Source: Epiperipatus broadwayi (Eukaryota > Onychophora > Udeonychophora > Euonychophora > Peripatidae). Taken from it: 64,000 nucleotides of DNA. Every line of letters begins with the position of its first letter. Position 1 is the first letter of the stretch. This document shows positions 1 to 11,760 of the stretch, piece after piece. A program made the translations under genes and the position numbers. Where the stretch lies: positions 7,656,411-7,720,410 of the forward strand of contig JAQFVV010000013.1 of NCBI GenBank assembly GCA_028023455.1, given 5' to 3'. The notes beneath the pieces were generated by a model. It had not been told where the DNA came from. It saw nothing but the letters and a program-made list of their open reading frames with translations, and ran no database searches.

Positions 1-2959
1 AGATAAGAGATAATGTTGGTAATAAATTGCTATATTAAAATAAAAGGCACTAAATATGAATGTTATATATATATAAACCAAGAATCGCATCACTTCTAGA
101 TTAATTGTAATATATAACTTAGAAGCAGTCAACTATTCCATATTATTTTAATATAAGGTCACTTTGAAAGTATGATTAGAGATTTTTTATTCTAAGAAAT
201 AATGAGAAATCAGTATGGTGTCTTTTTCATTAAGTTGCTAATATAGGATAGTATGAAGTTCATATCAGGGATACTGTGAATTAACTTGATTGATTATATT
301 TATTTTTCCAGTGTGATGAATAATATAATTCCTTTGGGTGTTCTAATGGGGTAGAAATCATTTCTATCCATAGAAAATTAATTATAATATTGCATTAAAA
401 GGTTATATAAAAATAAAATTAATCACAACTTGAATATATAATATTTTATACAATTATTTTAAATAATAAATGCTGTTATAGTAAATGACATTTATTATAA
501 CAGCATTTACTAAATAAAATGATTATGTAGAACATTATATATAAATATAGGTATTTGATATATTTAATCTTTTAGGTCAAGTTTGCAATCCTAATATTTA
601 AACAGAAAATTTAGTTAACTTTTCTTTAAAAAAATTTCACATGTTTAAATCTTTAGCTCAACTGATGATTAAAAGTTTATTCTAAAAAATTATAAATATA
701 TGGAAAGAGATCAATCTGGTACCATTTTTCATTGGTCAATAGCTTAGGAAAATGTGAAGCACATATCAGGAATGCTGTGAATTAATTTGACTGGTTAGAT
801 AAATAACTAAATATAGATGATTTTTAATTTGCATACCATTCAAATAGTTGTTATGCATTTAAAAGTAATGAATCTAAAAGTATAGACATAGAATGACTTT
901 ACCATATTATGGAATAGTCAGCCAATAGGCTGTTCTATTCATTCATTTATTTGTATACAAACACACCTTATATCCTATTTGTAATAATTCATTTAGGCAT
1001 TTACACACACTGATAGTTCAACCAATTCAATATAACCCCAATCATGTACATACATATGAAACAGATAATCATGCCAATTAATATAGCAAGCAAATTATTG
1101 ACTTGTTTATACTACTGTGTATGGACACATCACTGTAATTTTCCATTATGATATATATGTCTACATTCATTAATGGATCATAATGTATTTAATAAAAATT
1201 CAAAAAACATTACAGTGAATTATAGATTGGTCATCACAGGAATTCAAACTGAGGCTGTAAAATTTGTGAATATATGTGTATACTGTGAGATCTGGTAGAA
1301 CGAAGATTTATGAAAGAAATAAAAAGTATAACTAACACTTTTTCTCACTAGATTAAGATTTATACAATGAATTCAAATAAAATACTAGAATGGCAGACGA
1401 CTTGTCATGTAAGACTTAATTATCAATAGATTGTTTATATTTTTTTTATTTCTAGGACTGAAAATATTTAATATATTAGATGTGTAAACTATAATAATTT
1501 TAGCTATGAGTTAAAAGTTGATATCAAAAAAAATAATAATCTCGAAATGAGCTTTTGGTAAAAAGAGATTGAAATCTAAGTGATAAAGATAAAATTAATA
1601 AATCTCTAGCAATGGAAATATTATACTTTTTTTATTATAAATATTTTTTTAAGTATGTATACTATAATAATTTTAATCATGATCACAAACTTAGAATTTG
1701 AAAACTGTCTAATGTTGCCACAAAAAATAATAATTTTGAAACAATCATAAAGTAAAAAATGGCAGAAACCTAGTGATAAAAATGGAATCACTTCATTGAT
1801 GAACTCTCCTGGTTAAAATAACAAATATCATAAGTTCTACTGGCTGATATAGAATCACAAGTCCAAAACTTTGTAGATTATTTCAGTTTTGAATAAAGTA
1901 TCAGACATCTTTATAAAAGTTTGTGACTTTATTATCTTTTTTTTTTATGGCAATTTATTAAATTTTTAATAGTTTTTTTTATTCTTTTCATGTTTCCAAA
2001 TATTAATTTTAATTATGAGCCAAAAAACAGAATCAAAACATTAATTAGTATTGAAGTGAAAAAAAAACAAGATTAATGTTAAAATAAAAAATAATAAATG
2101 GTAAGTGATTTAAGTTCTTAATGTAATATGGCTAAAAAAAAGACAAATTAAAAAGTGCACAGGTAGAGAATGGGAATTCGCAGATTAAGTAGTTTACATT
2201 GTAATATTATGAACCAAAAAACCTCTTTTGCTAATGTGCATTAATTAAAAGTAAATGGCAAATGAAAAAATCTATGAAGCAATTACTTGTAAAAAGGTCA
2301 AACAATTATTTAAGAAATTTTTTGCTAAAATTCCTATTATATAAGCTGTTTGTGTGAGAGAGTTTATTATTAGTAAATTATGATTTACTGCATTCAGGAA
2401 AAGAAATGGGCTATAATATCATTACAAAGTATGGTGAATTAACACAGATAGGATTTCTACAGAAAGTTATCTTGTGGAATTTTATGTAAAAAAAAATAAT
2501 TTTCATATAAGAAAGCAGAATTTTGAAACCAACAATCTGAATTTTTAGTAGGATAGGAAAGTTTATTTGAATTTTTATTTTATGTTCTTAAAACTTGAAC
2601 TTTAATTTTCATACTTTATATGTATTTTTATATTTCTATTTTTGATTTTTTTCTTACTTAAATAATTGTTTTGTAAAATAATTTTCATCTAGACCAAAGA
2701 TCGAAATATATTACCCTTAAATACGCATATTTCAATGTAAGTTGCAATAAATGGATGATATAATGAATGACCTGGAATCAATTAATTCACTGCACTAGAC
2801 TCTATTATATAAATGTGAACACGTATATAAATGTAAATAAGAATTTGAAAAATAAAAAATATGGGTAAATTTGGTAAAACTAATGTTTTGAAAGCATTGT
2901 AAGTAATGCATGAAACAATTATTTTGAAATGATATTAAAACCTAAAATAAACCTATGAA
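1..2959. other. A+T-rich intronic sequence (PARL intron 4), no gene seen
   Basis: No exon of PARL or other gene was found on either strand. It contains the hairpin at 455-530. A diverged direct repeat is also present: about 240-300 and 745-800 share CATATCAGG(G/A)AT(A/G)CTGTGAATTAA. Otherwise simple A+T-rich sequence. Confidence 0.6.
455..530. repeat. Short palindromic hairpin (MITE-like)
   Basis: AAATGCTGTTATA at about 468 is inverted as TATAACAGCATTT at about 496-508. The intervening AAATG/CATTT extends the stem almost to the centre, and the arms continue imperfectly outward (TTTAAATAATAAATG against the inverse of CATTTACTAAATAAAA). Confidence 0.6.
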
Positions 2960-3980
2960 CTGAAAATTATTAAGTACAGATTTTCCAACATTATATATGT
3001 AATTTCTATTTTTGACAATTCATTAAAATGCTTTCAAATCATTTTTATTATCAATGTCCTTACTAAATCACCAAGCAAGTACAAAATAACCATTTCAACT
3101 TACAGCCTCAAATATATAGAGAGATAACTAATCTAGCAAATAGTTTAGACAAGGGTAAAATCAATTAACACAGCTTCTTTTTATACAATTTTAGAATCAT
3201 ACTCACTTGGGAAAATTAATTTCTATTCATTTTAAAACCCATATAAAAGGAAAACTCCATAAATAAATAACTACTACTATATATAATATTATTAAATGCA
3301 GCATTTTCCAACATTATTTATAATTTCCCATTGTGATAACTCAACAAAATGCTGTCAAATCACTTTTATTATTTCTGTCCTTGCTAGAATGGCAAGCAAA
3401 ATGACCATATAATCTTATATAAAGAGAGATAGTCAATTCTAGCGAGTATTTTAGACAAGAGTGACTTTAGAATCATACTCATATGAAAAAGTCCACTTCA
3501 ACTCATTTTATTACCCATATACATGAATAGCTGTAAATCAAAATATATGAAATATTATTAAATACAGTCTAATAAGGGCAAAAGTGGTGAAAATGATCTG
3601 ACAGATTTTCTGTTGAATTGTCAAAACTGAAAATTATATGTATGAAGTTGGAAAATAATGTATTTAATATTATATATACTTAACTTATAATTTCCATTTA
3701 TATGGGTTTTAAAATGAGTAGAAATGAACATTCTCATGGAAGGATGATTCCAAAATTGTACAAAAAGGAGGTCTATTTATATCTGGTATGGTGGTCAGTT
3801 TTAGCCTTGTCTAAAATATTTGCTAGATTTATTATCTATATATATAAATAACTAAGGTTGTAAATGTAAATGATTGTTTTGCAGTTATTTGGAGATATAA
3901 TAAGACCTGCGCTGGCAAAAATGAAGATCTTCTCTTTGATGAATTGTCAAAACTGAAAATAGCAAAAAAAGATTTATATT
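2960..3980. repeat. Cluster of direct and inverted ~300-bp repeat units
   Basis: Unit 1 (about 2965-3280) and unit 2 (about 3285-3550) are diverged direct repeats: ATTTTCCAACATTAT..., AAATGCT(T/G)TCAAATCA, AGAATCATACTCA. A third unit (about 3550-3960) is inverted: GAATTGTCAAAACTGAAAAT, GGGTTTTAAAATGAGTAGAAAT, GATGATTCCAAAATTGTACA. The sequence GAATTGTCAAAACTGAAAAT occurs again at about 3942. No coding potential. It looks like decayed non-autonomous elements. Confidence 0.6.
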
Positions 3981-4025
3981 TTGACATTATAATGAATATA
4001 ATCAGATACATACATAAAAAGTGCT

Positions 4026-4165
4026 AAAAATAAATCCTAGATATGATATAGAATAAAATATCTTTATATAACAACATAATAATACATGACAATAGCTGTA
4101 AGGTAATCATATAATCATAACATAGAAAAGGTCTTTTCGGCAATTTTTAATTTATGGTTAACTAC
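4026..4165 (-). mobile_element. Displaced 3' tail of PLE copy 1
   Basis: This 140-bp segment (AAAATAAATCCTAG at 4027 through TTTTCGGCAATTTTTAATTT to GGTTAACTACAAAAA) matches the 3' tail of PLE copy 2 at about 13886-14055. In copy 2 the tail is joined to the nuclease end; here it abuts the 3' end of non-LTR copy A. The piece that should join it begins at 11340, so 7.17 kb of non-LTR sequence lies between them. About 27 bp seen in copy 2 are missing at the junction. Confidence 0.75.
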
Positions 4166-4479
4166 AAAAAATGTGATGTGATGCTCTGTGACTTCTCCTT
4201 ATATGGAGTCAGGAATCTCCCAGCAACTATTCCCAGAGAAACCTGTTAGCTACTTTATCTTCCCTTTCCATTCCCCACCCTAAGTTTTCCTATATCCTGC
4301 TCCATCCCATTTCTACAACATAATCTTTGTCAACTCCATGGCCTTCATATCTAAATCCCCCGTATCTGTTCCCAAACCCAGCATAAAAATTAATAACCCA
4401 CTTTCTATACAATCACTTTGTTTATATTTAGCCTTCCGTAACTTCACTATTTGTACCTATTACTGCTTTCAAGCATTTA

Positions 4480-5155
4480 CATTGAATCAATAGATGCTTA
4501 ATATTTTCTACGCTTTCCTCACACAACTTGCAGACTAAATCACCCATATTTTTCCATTTACATGTATATTCCCTTGTTGCTAAGATCCCGTTCGAGCCTT
4601 AAACAGTAAACTATATTCCTTGCTATTATTATAAATTAACTTGCACCCAATGTTCTGTTTACTTCTATATATATAAACTCTTTTTACACTCCATACTAGT
4701 TCTCCATCTCTCCAATTCCCTATTCTTTATTAATGCATCTATTCTTCTATCCTATTTCTTACCATTATAACACTCAACAATCCTCCTAACACAATCATTC
4801 CAGCTCTTGTACAAGTATACTGATATAAATTTTTTAGCCAAATTTTCTACATACCGCTTTACCTTTCTCACCCATCTTGTTGCCTGACCTTTACTCATAA
4901 CCCAATTAAATACTATTTTGGCTATTCTTTTATTATCCATAAACTGCATTCTACTGAACATTTTCATTTTGCTTTTTCATCTCTCATATAAAAACTTGAC
5001 CATACCATTTCTCCTTGAATTGCCTCCTTTGCTGTCCACACATCTGCATCTAATACATGTCTTCCTACTTCCCTTTGTACTTTTTCTAAGTAATCTAATA
5101 CTCCTTTACTAACACATAATGCATCATTGCCATATGTTAACCCTGCTACTGCCAC
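4480..5155 (-). pseudogene. C-terminal region of non-LTR copy A with a CCHC-like finger
   Basis: Broken frames encode the thumb-side segment (AVAGLTYGNDALCVSKGVLD, RHVLDADVWTAKEAIQGEM), then KMFSRMQFMDNKRIAKIVFN. The CxxC...H...C finger region lies at about 4480-4560. The same region is repeated in copies B and C (LVCKLCKEGIENIKHLLIEC), which show the finger better. Confidence 0.7.
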
Positions 5156-5185
5156 TTCCTTCCATACAATTCTAGCTACATCATA

Positions 5186-6578
5186 TTAATTATATGACAA
5201 CACTGTTAATTTCTTTATCAATCCCTTTCTTTTTTTCTCCCATTCATCCAAGAAATTTTTCAGATTACTCAAGATAATTCCCAAATAACTATATCTATTC
5301 ACCACTTTTAGCTTTATATCCCCCAATAAAAATTCCTTGTCTTCTCTTTCCCCAGTATTAACCATCATTATATTTGATTTTTCTTCACTAAATTTAATCC
5401 GCATCTCTTTACCCACTTTTGCGCATGTCCTCAGCATAACATCCATATCTTTTCTTTCTGCATACAAAAATATACCATCTGAAAAAAAAAGACCTAACAA
5501 AATATACACTCCCTTACTCCCTATTAATGGTATCTCTATCTCTCTTCCTAGTCTTTCTATTGCTTTTTCCATTTCACTCAAATACAACAAAAACAAAATA
5601 GATGACATAGGACATCCTAACCTTAGTCCCACCCCATTTTTAACTTTAACAGATTCTATATCCCTTAATTGATATGTACAGTAATTATTTTCATATAATT
5701 TCTTAATAATATCCATTAAAGTTTCATCCATTCTCAAATTTTCTAAACTTATCCATAATCTATTTCTATTTACTCTATCATATGCCTTCTCTATATCTAT
5801 AAAACTCATATATAATTGTCTACCTGAATTCCTACTCATATCCATAAGTTGTGTAACTACAATATGCCTATCTGACCTAAAACCTCCTTGCATATCCACC
5901 ACAATATTATTTTCTTCCATTCATTTTGCAACTCTTCCAGCAACCATATATGAAAAAACTTTATATAAAACTAATGTTACTGCTATCGGTCTATAATTGT
6001 TTAACTTTCTATGAACCTTACCTTTTCCTTTAAATAATAATCTTACTCTTGTATTACTCCAACTACCCAAAAAACTCTCTGTGCCATCTTATTAAAACAT
6101 GATAATAGCTTTACTTTTGCCCTATGCCTAAATTCATTACCATCTCTGCTGCCCATCCATCTAAACCTCTTGCCATTCCACTTTTCAATTTCTTTCCTGC
6201 CTCATTAAGTTCATTGTCTGTAAACCTAATATTTCCATTACTATATGCTTTCATATTTTCTATCCCTTTGTCTTTCACATCTAACATCTTTTCTATATCC
6301 ATTACATACCTATTCAAGATTCTCTCTAATTCTTCTCTAGAGCTACATTCTATTCCCTCATCATCCAGTAATACTATCTCCCCCCCTACATTTCTCCTTT
6401 TAATGTAATTCCAAAATTTTTTACTCACTCTTTCACTTTTATTAATATCCTCCAACAATTTACTATTCAATCTCATTCTCTCGCTATAATTATCTATTTT
6501 AGCTAACTTCTTTTCTGAGTACTTTTCACATTTAGCATTAATATCTTTTTCACTTTCTTTGTTTTTAATAGCACACAT
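5186..6578 (-). pseudogene. Reverse transcriptase of non-LTR copy A, inactive
   Basis: The pre-RT part (6111-6578) is Lys/Glu-rich and ends MARGLDGWAAEMV, the usual G-x-DG motif. The RT core (5186-5920) has GGFRSDR, MSFIDIEKAYDRVNR, LYENNY, GVGLRLGCPMSSILFLLYL, FFSDGIFLYA and YSYLGIILS. The catalytic pair in the fifth motif is altered (SDG for ADD). Frames between 5920 and 6111 are broken. Confidence 0.85.
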
Positions 6579-6814
6579 ATTCTCTGCATGCTTTTTTCCT
6601 CTTTTTTACACTTTTACTAATTCTCATTTTTTTATTACTTTTATTCTTCTGAATATACTCTCCTAAAACCCTATTTGCCATTTTTTCTATTTCATCACAC
6701 TAGTCCTTATACTCATCCCCAACCAATTCTTTCATGGTTTCTTCATACTCTTCCAATTTATTCGTATCATTCACTCTCCATTCACATATTTCACTATTGT
6801 TTCTACTTTTATTT

Positions 6815-8022
6815 CTATTTTCCAATCACATTACTAACCATTTCGATTACAAAGAAATTATGATCACTATTACATACTCTCTCTTCATTATCAAACACCT
6901 TAATTTTCCGTACTTTATTCATTCCCTCTTTCTCTACCAATACAAAATCAATTGTGTGGAATATATTATTTCTAGACCATGTGTATTGTTCTTCATAAAT
7001 ATTGGATAAATTTTCAATGCTCAAATTCACTCTCTGACAAAATTTCTTCAAAACCTGTCCATTCTTATCATCTACATCATCAATTTCTTCAATATGCCCA
7101 TTCATATCTCCTATAACCATTATTCTCTTCCCTTTTTGTTTAAAACTCTGTATATCCTTAACTAGGCATTCATATATGCTACTGTTCCACTCCATTATAG
7201 TTTGATTATCTCCAGTAGCTATATAAACTATAGCCACCATCCATTTCTTGTCTTCCTAACCTTATTTCAAATCACAAATGTTCTTGGCATTTAACAGTAC
7301 TTAAATATTTTTTTGATATATCACCTATACCACCAACCCTTTTTTCTTTTCTATTTATACTCTGCCATACCAAAACTTCCAAAATAGGTTCTTCTTCTTC
7401 TTCACATATGTAGAGTTTGCAAAACAAACTCTTAACAAGCTTTGAGAATATCCTCAACCCCAGACCAGTTTCTGCATCTAGCATAGTCAGTGAGGTGCCA
7501 GGATATTCATTAGATTAAAATTACTAGGACAAGCCCAGCATTTTATCTAATGTACAACTATTGAGAAGAAAATCTGAAGCTTTCAGACATACATATGTCT
7601 AAAAATCCAGCTATCTAACTCAAATAGCCATATGGGACTGAATTAAGTTCAGATACACCATATATTAATAGCTTTAGCAATATAAAATCGCCAAAGCCTT
7701 AATAGCAAAAAATAAAATGATAAAAAAAAAAATCAAGTCAAATGTCACATGACCCAATTTTAATAAAGCTCAAACTGGTCTGGGATTGAGGATATTCTCA
7801 AAGCTTGTTAGAGTTTGTTTTGCGAACTCTATATATAACATTTATAAATATGAGCTTTATTAAAATTAAGTCATGTGACATCTGACTTGATTTTTTTATC
7901 ATTTTATTTTTTTCTTCTCTTAGATGTGTTTCCACTACTGCCAATACCTCAAGCTCTTCATTTTCAATTACTTTGTTTAATTTCAGCCACTTTTCTGGTC
8001 TCCTATCACCTTGCATATTCAA
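6815..8022 (-). pseudogene. APE-type endonuclease of non-LTR copy A, split by an insertion
   Basis: The N-terminal part (7920-8022) reads KWLKLNKVIENEELEVLAVV then ETHLREE, including the catalytic-region Glu. The middle (7260-7372) contains NRKEKRVGGIGDISKKYL. The C-terminal part (6815-7240) has VIGDMNGHIEE, YTWSRN, HTIDFVLVEK and NSDHNFF, the metal-binding and catalytic Asp/Asn/His motifs of apurinic-type endonucleases. About 520 bp of foldback element (7393-7915) separates the first and second parts. Confidence 0.8.
7393..7915. mobile_element. Foldback element copy 1, inserted in the endonuclease of non-LTR copy A
   Basis: The left arm (about 7393-7470, AGAGTTTGCAAAACAAACTC, then TTAACAAGCTTTGAGAATAT) is inverted at 7779-7838 (GGGATTGAGGATATTCTCAA, GTTAGAGTTTGTTTTGCGAA). 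A second inverted pair is AGTCAAATGTCACATGAC (7736-7753) against GTCATGTGACATCTGACTTG (7868-7887). The internal part matches copies at 17565-17890 and 63251-63658. No coding capacity, so it is non-autonomous. Confidence 0.75.
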
Positions 8023-8459
8023 ATACCCAATTTAACAATTTCTTCTTTCCTAACTACTCTTTTATAAATTCGTTTGATTCTTTTTTCTCCATTATGTTTA
8101 TAAATAATTTGGTTACCATTAAATTTAGAGCCCCATTCCCTCTCCACATATACACTTATAGCTAAATCCTCTACCCTTTGCTTACTTTTTACATCCCATC
8201 CATTCTTCTTCTTTTTGCTAGTACTACAATTTACAACCCCACTCCCCTTTATAAGTTTCCTAAATTATATCCTTTATAAATCAGACTCCCTAAAACTTCA
8301 CTTTCTTGTTTCCTAAATGTAATCTGTCTTTACTATATAACTCCCTCTTTCCAATAAACCAATCCCACACATCCACACACATAACATCATTTCTCACACA
8401 ATTTTTTCAATCTCTCATTAATAGAACATAATCCAACTATCCCTACTCTTCCTTTAATC

Positions 8460-8891
8460 TTACTCAAATCTCTCTGATGGTTCTGACAAATTATTAGTCC
8501 CTACCATAACATACATATCTCTACTACCTTGTCTTTTTACTTTATCTATCACATCTCTAATTCTAGCTCCAGGCAAACATACTCTTACATACCTACTTCT
8601 ATTTTCCCTTGCAATTATATCCCCACATTCTCTAATTAGCGAATCTCCTATCAATACTGTCTCATAGTTTACTTTCTCTGTTCCATCCATAACATTTTCT
8701 ACCGCCTTCCGGACTTTCTTATCTACTTCTTCCTTATCATTCTTACTCAATAATTCCTTTATCTGCCCACACTTTGTCTCCAATGATTTTAATTTTGCTT
8801 CTACATCCTTCACCTCTTCCTCTATCTTACTTATTCTTTGGCTAACCATCTCCATCGTACTACTAATTTCTCTACCCATATCTCCTGACAC
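8460..8891 (-). pseudogene. ORF1 fragment: coiled coil plus esterase-like domain (copy A)
   Basis: 143 residues. Residues 1-70 are a heptad-like, Glu/Lys-rich coiled coil. Residues 75-143 carry the SGNH-hydrolase style blocks IGDSLIREC, LPGARIRDVIDKV and VMVGTNNL seen in ORF1 proteins of CR1-type elements. The frame stops before the rest of the esterase (the DxxH end), so it is truncated by mutation. Confidence 0.75.
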
Positions 8892-9675
8892 TCCACTAAA
8901 ACCATATTCTGTCCCATCTTCCTCAACTACATTTTGCTCCCTTCTCCTGACTTTCTCTTTAGACTATCTACACCTTAGAAACCACTTTCTCGCCTCTTTC
9001 ATTACATTTACATACTGTCTACATAACCATAAACCTGTTATATCCTTCCTAGTCTTATTCAAACATTTCAAGTAAAAAACCTCATCACACATGGACCCTC
9101 TACCAGAACATGCCTAATTTCTTTCTGCCGATTATATATGCATTGTGGAATACAAATGCAATCCATATTCCTTATTTTCCAAGTCACTTATTCCATATTT
9201 GACTTTATTCTTCCTCTCCTACTCTTCAAACCCCCTCGCACGGAAGGATAAAAACTTTACTTTCTTTCAAACCCGATCAATACTATAACCATGTGTTTTC
9301 CAACCTTAGGCCTCAAAAACATTATCTTTTTTTTAAAATAAATCACTTTTGTTAAATTTTTAAAAAAACTTTAGTAGCAAACTTACTAAAAACCAATTAA
9401 TCTTACATACAACTTTGTTATATATATTCTTATACTAACACACATTCAACAAAATAACTTTTTTTAAAAAACTTCTATATACAAAATGGCGAACGAACAA
9501 CTTTCCAGCTTTTTAAAAAAAATTTTTTTTCAATCTTTCAAATTTCAATTAACATATTCTCTTGATCACAATTTACACTTTCATACACAATAACCAGTCT
9601 TTACATCGATGATCTCAGATGATTAATTGCATAAAAATTAAACAAACAGCAAACTTAGCTTAGCTCTTTGATCAG

Positions 9676-10066
9676 ATGTGATGTGATGCACTGTGACTTC
9701 TCCTTAAATGGAGTAAACCTGTTAGCCACGTTACCTTCCCTTTCCATTCCCCGCCCTAAGTTTTTCCATAATTTCTCCATCCCATTTCCACAAATAATCG
9801 TTATCAACTTCATGGCCTTCATATCTAAACCCCCTTATCTTTTCCCAAACTCAGCATAAAAACCAATAACCCACTTTCTGTATATACACTTTGTTCATAT
9901 TTATTCTTCCATAACTTCATTATTTGTACCCTTTCGGCTTTCAAGCACTTACATTCAATTAACAGATGCTTAATATTTTCTATGCCTTCCTTACACAATT
10001 TGCACACTAAATCACCCATATTTTTCCATTTACGTGTATATTCCCTTCTTGCTACAGATCCTGTTC
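9676..10066 (-). mobile_element. 5'-truncated non-LTR copy B (same family as A)
   Basis: About 390 bp of 3' end only. The 3' terminal GATGTGATGTGATGC repeat is at 9676 and the zinc-finger frame (LVCKLCKEGIENIKHLLIEC) at 9825-10019. It stops at the equivalent of 4597 in copy A and abuts the 3' end of copy C directly (GTTCGA|TGTGATG). Severe 5' truncation is normal for LINE insertions. Confidence 0.8.
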
Positions 10067-11339
10067 GATGTGATGTAATGCACTGTGACTTCTCCTTAAA
10101 TGGAGTCAGGAATCTCTCAGTAACTAAGCCCAGAGAAACCTGTTAACACTTTACCTTCTCCGCCCTAAGTTTTCCCATATTCTGCTCCATCCCATTTCCA
10201 CAACATAATCTTTGTCAACTCTATGGCTTTTATATCTAAAACCCCCTTATCTTTTCCCAAACCTAGCATAAAAATCAATAACCAACTTTCTGTATAATCA
10301 CTTTGTTCATATTTATTCTTCCATAACTTCATTATTTGTACCCTTTATGCTTTCAAGCATTTACATTCAATTAACAGATGTCTAATATTTTCTATTCCTT
10401 CCTTACACAATTTACAGACTAAATCACCCATATCTTTCCATTTACATGTATATTCTTTTATTGCTAGAGATCCCGTTCGAGTCTTAAACAATAAATTACT
10501 TTCTTTGCTATTATCATACATTAACTCGCACTTAATGTTCTGTTTACTTCTATATATATTTAAACTGATTTTATTCTCCATACTATTTCTCCATCTCTCC
10601 AACTGCCTATTCTTTATTAATGTATCTATTCTTTTATCCCATTCCTTAACACTATAACACTCAACAATCCTGCTAACACAATCATCCCACCTTTTATACA
10701 AATATACTGATATAAATTCTTTATCCAAATCTTTTGCATACCACATTTTCTTTCTCACCCACCTTGTTGTCTGCCCTTTACTCGTAACTCAATTAAATAC
10801 TATTTTGGCTATTCTTTTATTATCCATAAACTGCAACCTACCAAACATTTTCATTTTACTTTTTGCATCGCTCATATAAAAACTATCCCATTTCTCCTTG
10901 AATTGCCTCTCTTGTGGTCCACACATCTGCATCCAATGCATGTCTTACTACTTCCCTTTATACTTTTTCTAAGTAATCTAATACCCTTTACTAACACATA
11001 ATGCATCATTACCATAAGTTAGCCATGCTACTGCAACTCCCTTCCATGTAATTCTAGCTATATCACATTTATTATATGAAAACACTGTTAATTTCTTTAT
11101 CAATCTCTTTCTTTTCTATGCTTCATTTATCAATTTTTTTCTCCCATTCATCCGAACAATTTTTCTGATTACTTAAGATGATTCCCAAATAACTATATCT
11201 ATTCACCACACTTAACTTTATATCCCAGAATAAAAATTCTACATCTTCTCTTTCCCCAATATTAACCATCATTATATTTTATTTTTCTTCACTAAATTTA
11301 ATCCCCATCTCTTTATCCACCCTTGCACATGTCCTCAGC
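10067..11339 (-). mobile_element. 5'-truncated non-LTR copy C (same family as A)
   Basis: About 1.27 kb covering the 3' end, the finger (10345-10500) and the C-terminal RT region (10500-11335). It starts with the same TGTGATGTAATGCACTGTGA 3' terminus and ends at GTCCTCAGCA|TCTACTGGC, where Penelope-like sequence begins. Copy A continues past this point, so C is truncated exactly at the junction. Confidence 0.8.
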
Positions 11340-11760
11340 ATCTACTGGCTCTATATAAAATTAACACAAGCCTATAATTATGCTCTAGTATCTTTATAAT
11401 AATATGCATTATATAACCCTCCATTATCCAATTATTAGTTAAATTAATTGATATTTTATAAAAGTTCATACAATTATTTCTGTTATAATTAATGTAATTA
11501 GTTTCATATATCTTCCTTCTATTAATTTCTTTAATATAATTTAATGGGCTTATATTCTTAACACAATCTATTCTATGTCCATATTTTAAGTAGTGAACAT
11601 ATAATGCACATCTGTCATCTCTCCTATTAATAACATTATTATGTTCTTTAGCCCAATTGTTTCGCTTTAAGTCCATAATAAACCATACTGCAAACCCCAC
11701 AAGTAATTTTATATACTATACCTTTTTTATATTTTATATCATCTTTTATTTTATAATTCC
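11335..11760 (-). pseudogene. PLE copy 1 GIY-YIG endonuclease, frameshifted
   Basis: GIVYKITCGVC followed by MVYYG supplies the GIY and YIG strands. After a frameshift near 11690 the reading continues WAKEHNNVINRRDDRCALYV then GHRIDCVKN and KIYETNYINYN. The Arg/His/Glu order fits the GIY-YIG fold. The frame ends at the junction with non-LTR copy C. Confidence 0.8.

Larger units (their letters stand above)
4166..9310 (-). mobile_element. Non-LTR retrotransposon copy A (CR1/L2-like, APE type), near full length but broken
   Basis: On the minus strand the domains run in LINE order. First is a weak zinc-finger remnant (about 9000-9110, MCDEVFYLKCLNKTRKD then LWLCRQ). Next comes a coiled coil and an SGNH/esterase-like ORF1 part (8460-8891, GDSLIREC, LPGARIRDV, VGTNNL). 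The APE endonuclease follows in two pieces (7920-8022 ETHLREE; 6815-7372 VIGDMNGHIEE, YTWSRN, IDFVLV, SDHN). Then reverse transcriptase (5186-6578, DMQGGFRSDR, FIDIEKAYDRVNR, GCPMSSILF) and a C-terminal CCHC-like finger. Frames are broken, a foldback element splits the endonuclease, and the active-site box reads FFSDG instead of (F/Y)ADD, so this copy is dead. Its 3' end is a short GATGT/ACATC repeat. An esterase-bearing ORF1 points to the CR1/L2 group; the exact clade is inference. Confidence 0.85.

Noticed and set aside
5337-5672. Plus-strand ORF of 111 codons (and those at 6124, 6675, 6734, 7875)
   Set aside because: Antisense shadows of the minus-strand LINE, whose plus strand is pyrimidine-rich and gives Ser/Leu/Phe/Pro-rich frames.
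7272-7484. 70-codon minus ORF as a separate gene
   Set aside because: Its second half is LINE endonuclease (NRKEKRVGGIGDISKKYL) and its first half is foldback sequence; it is a junction product.
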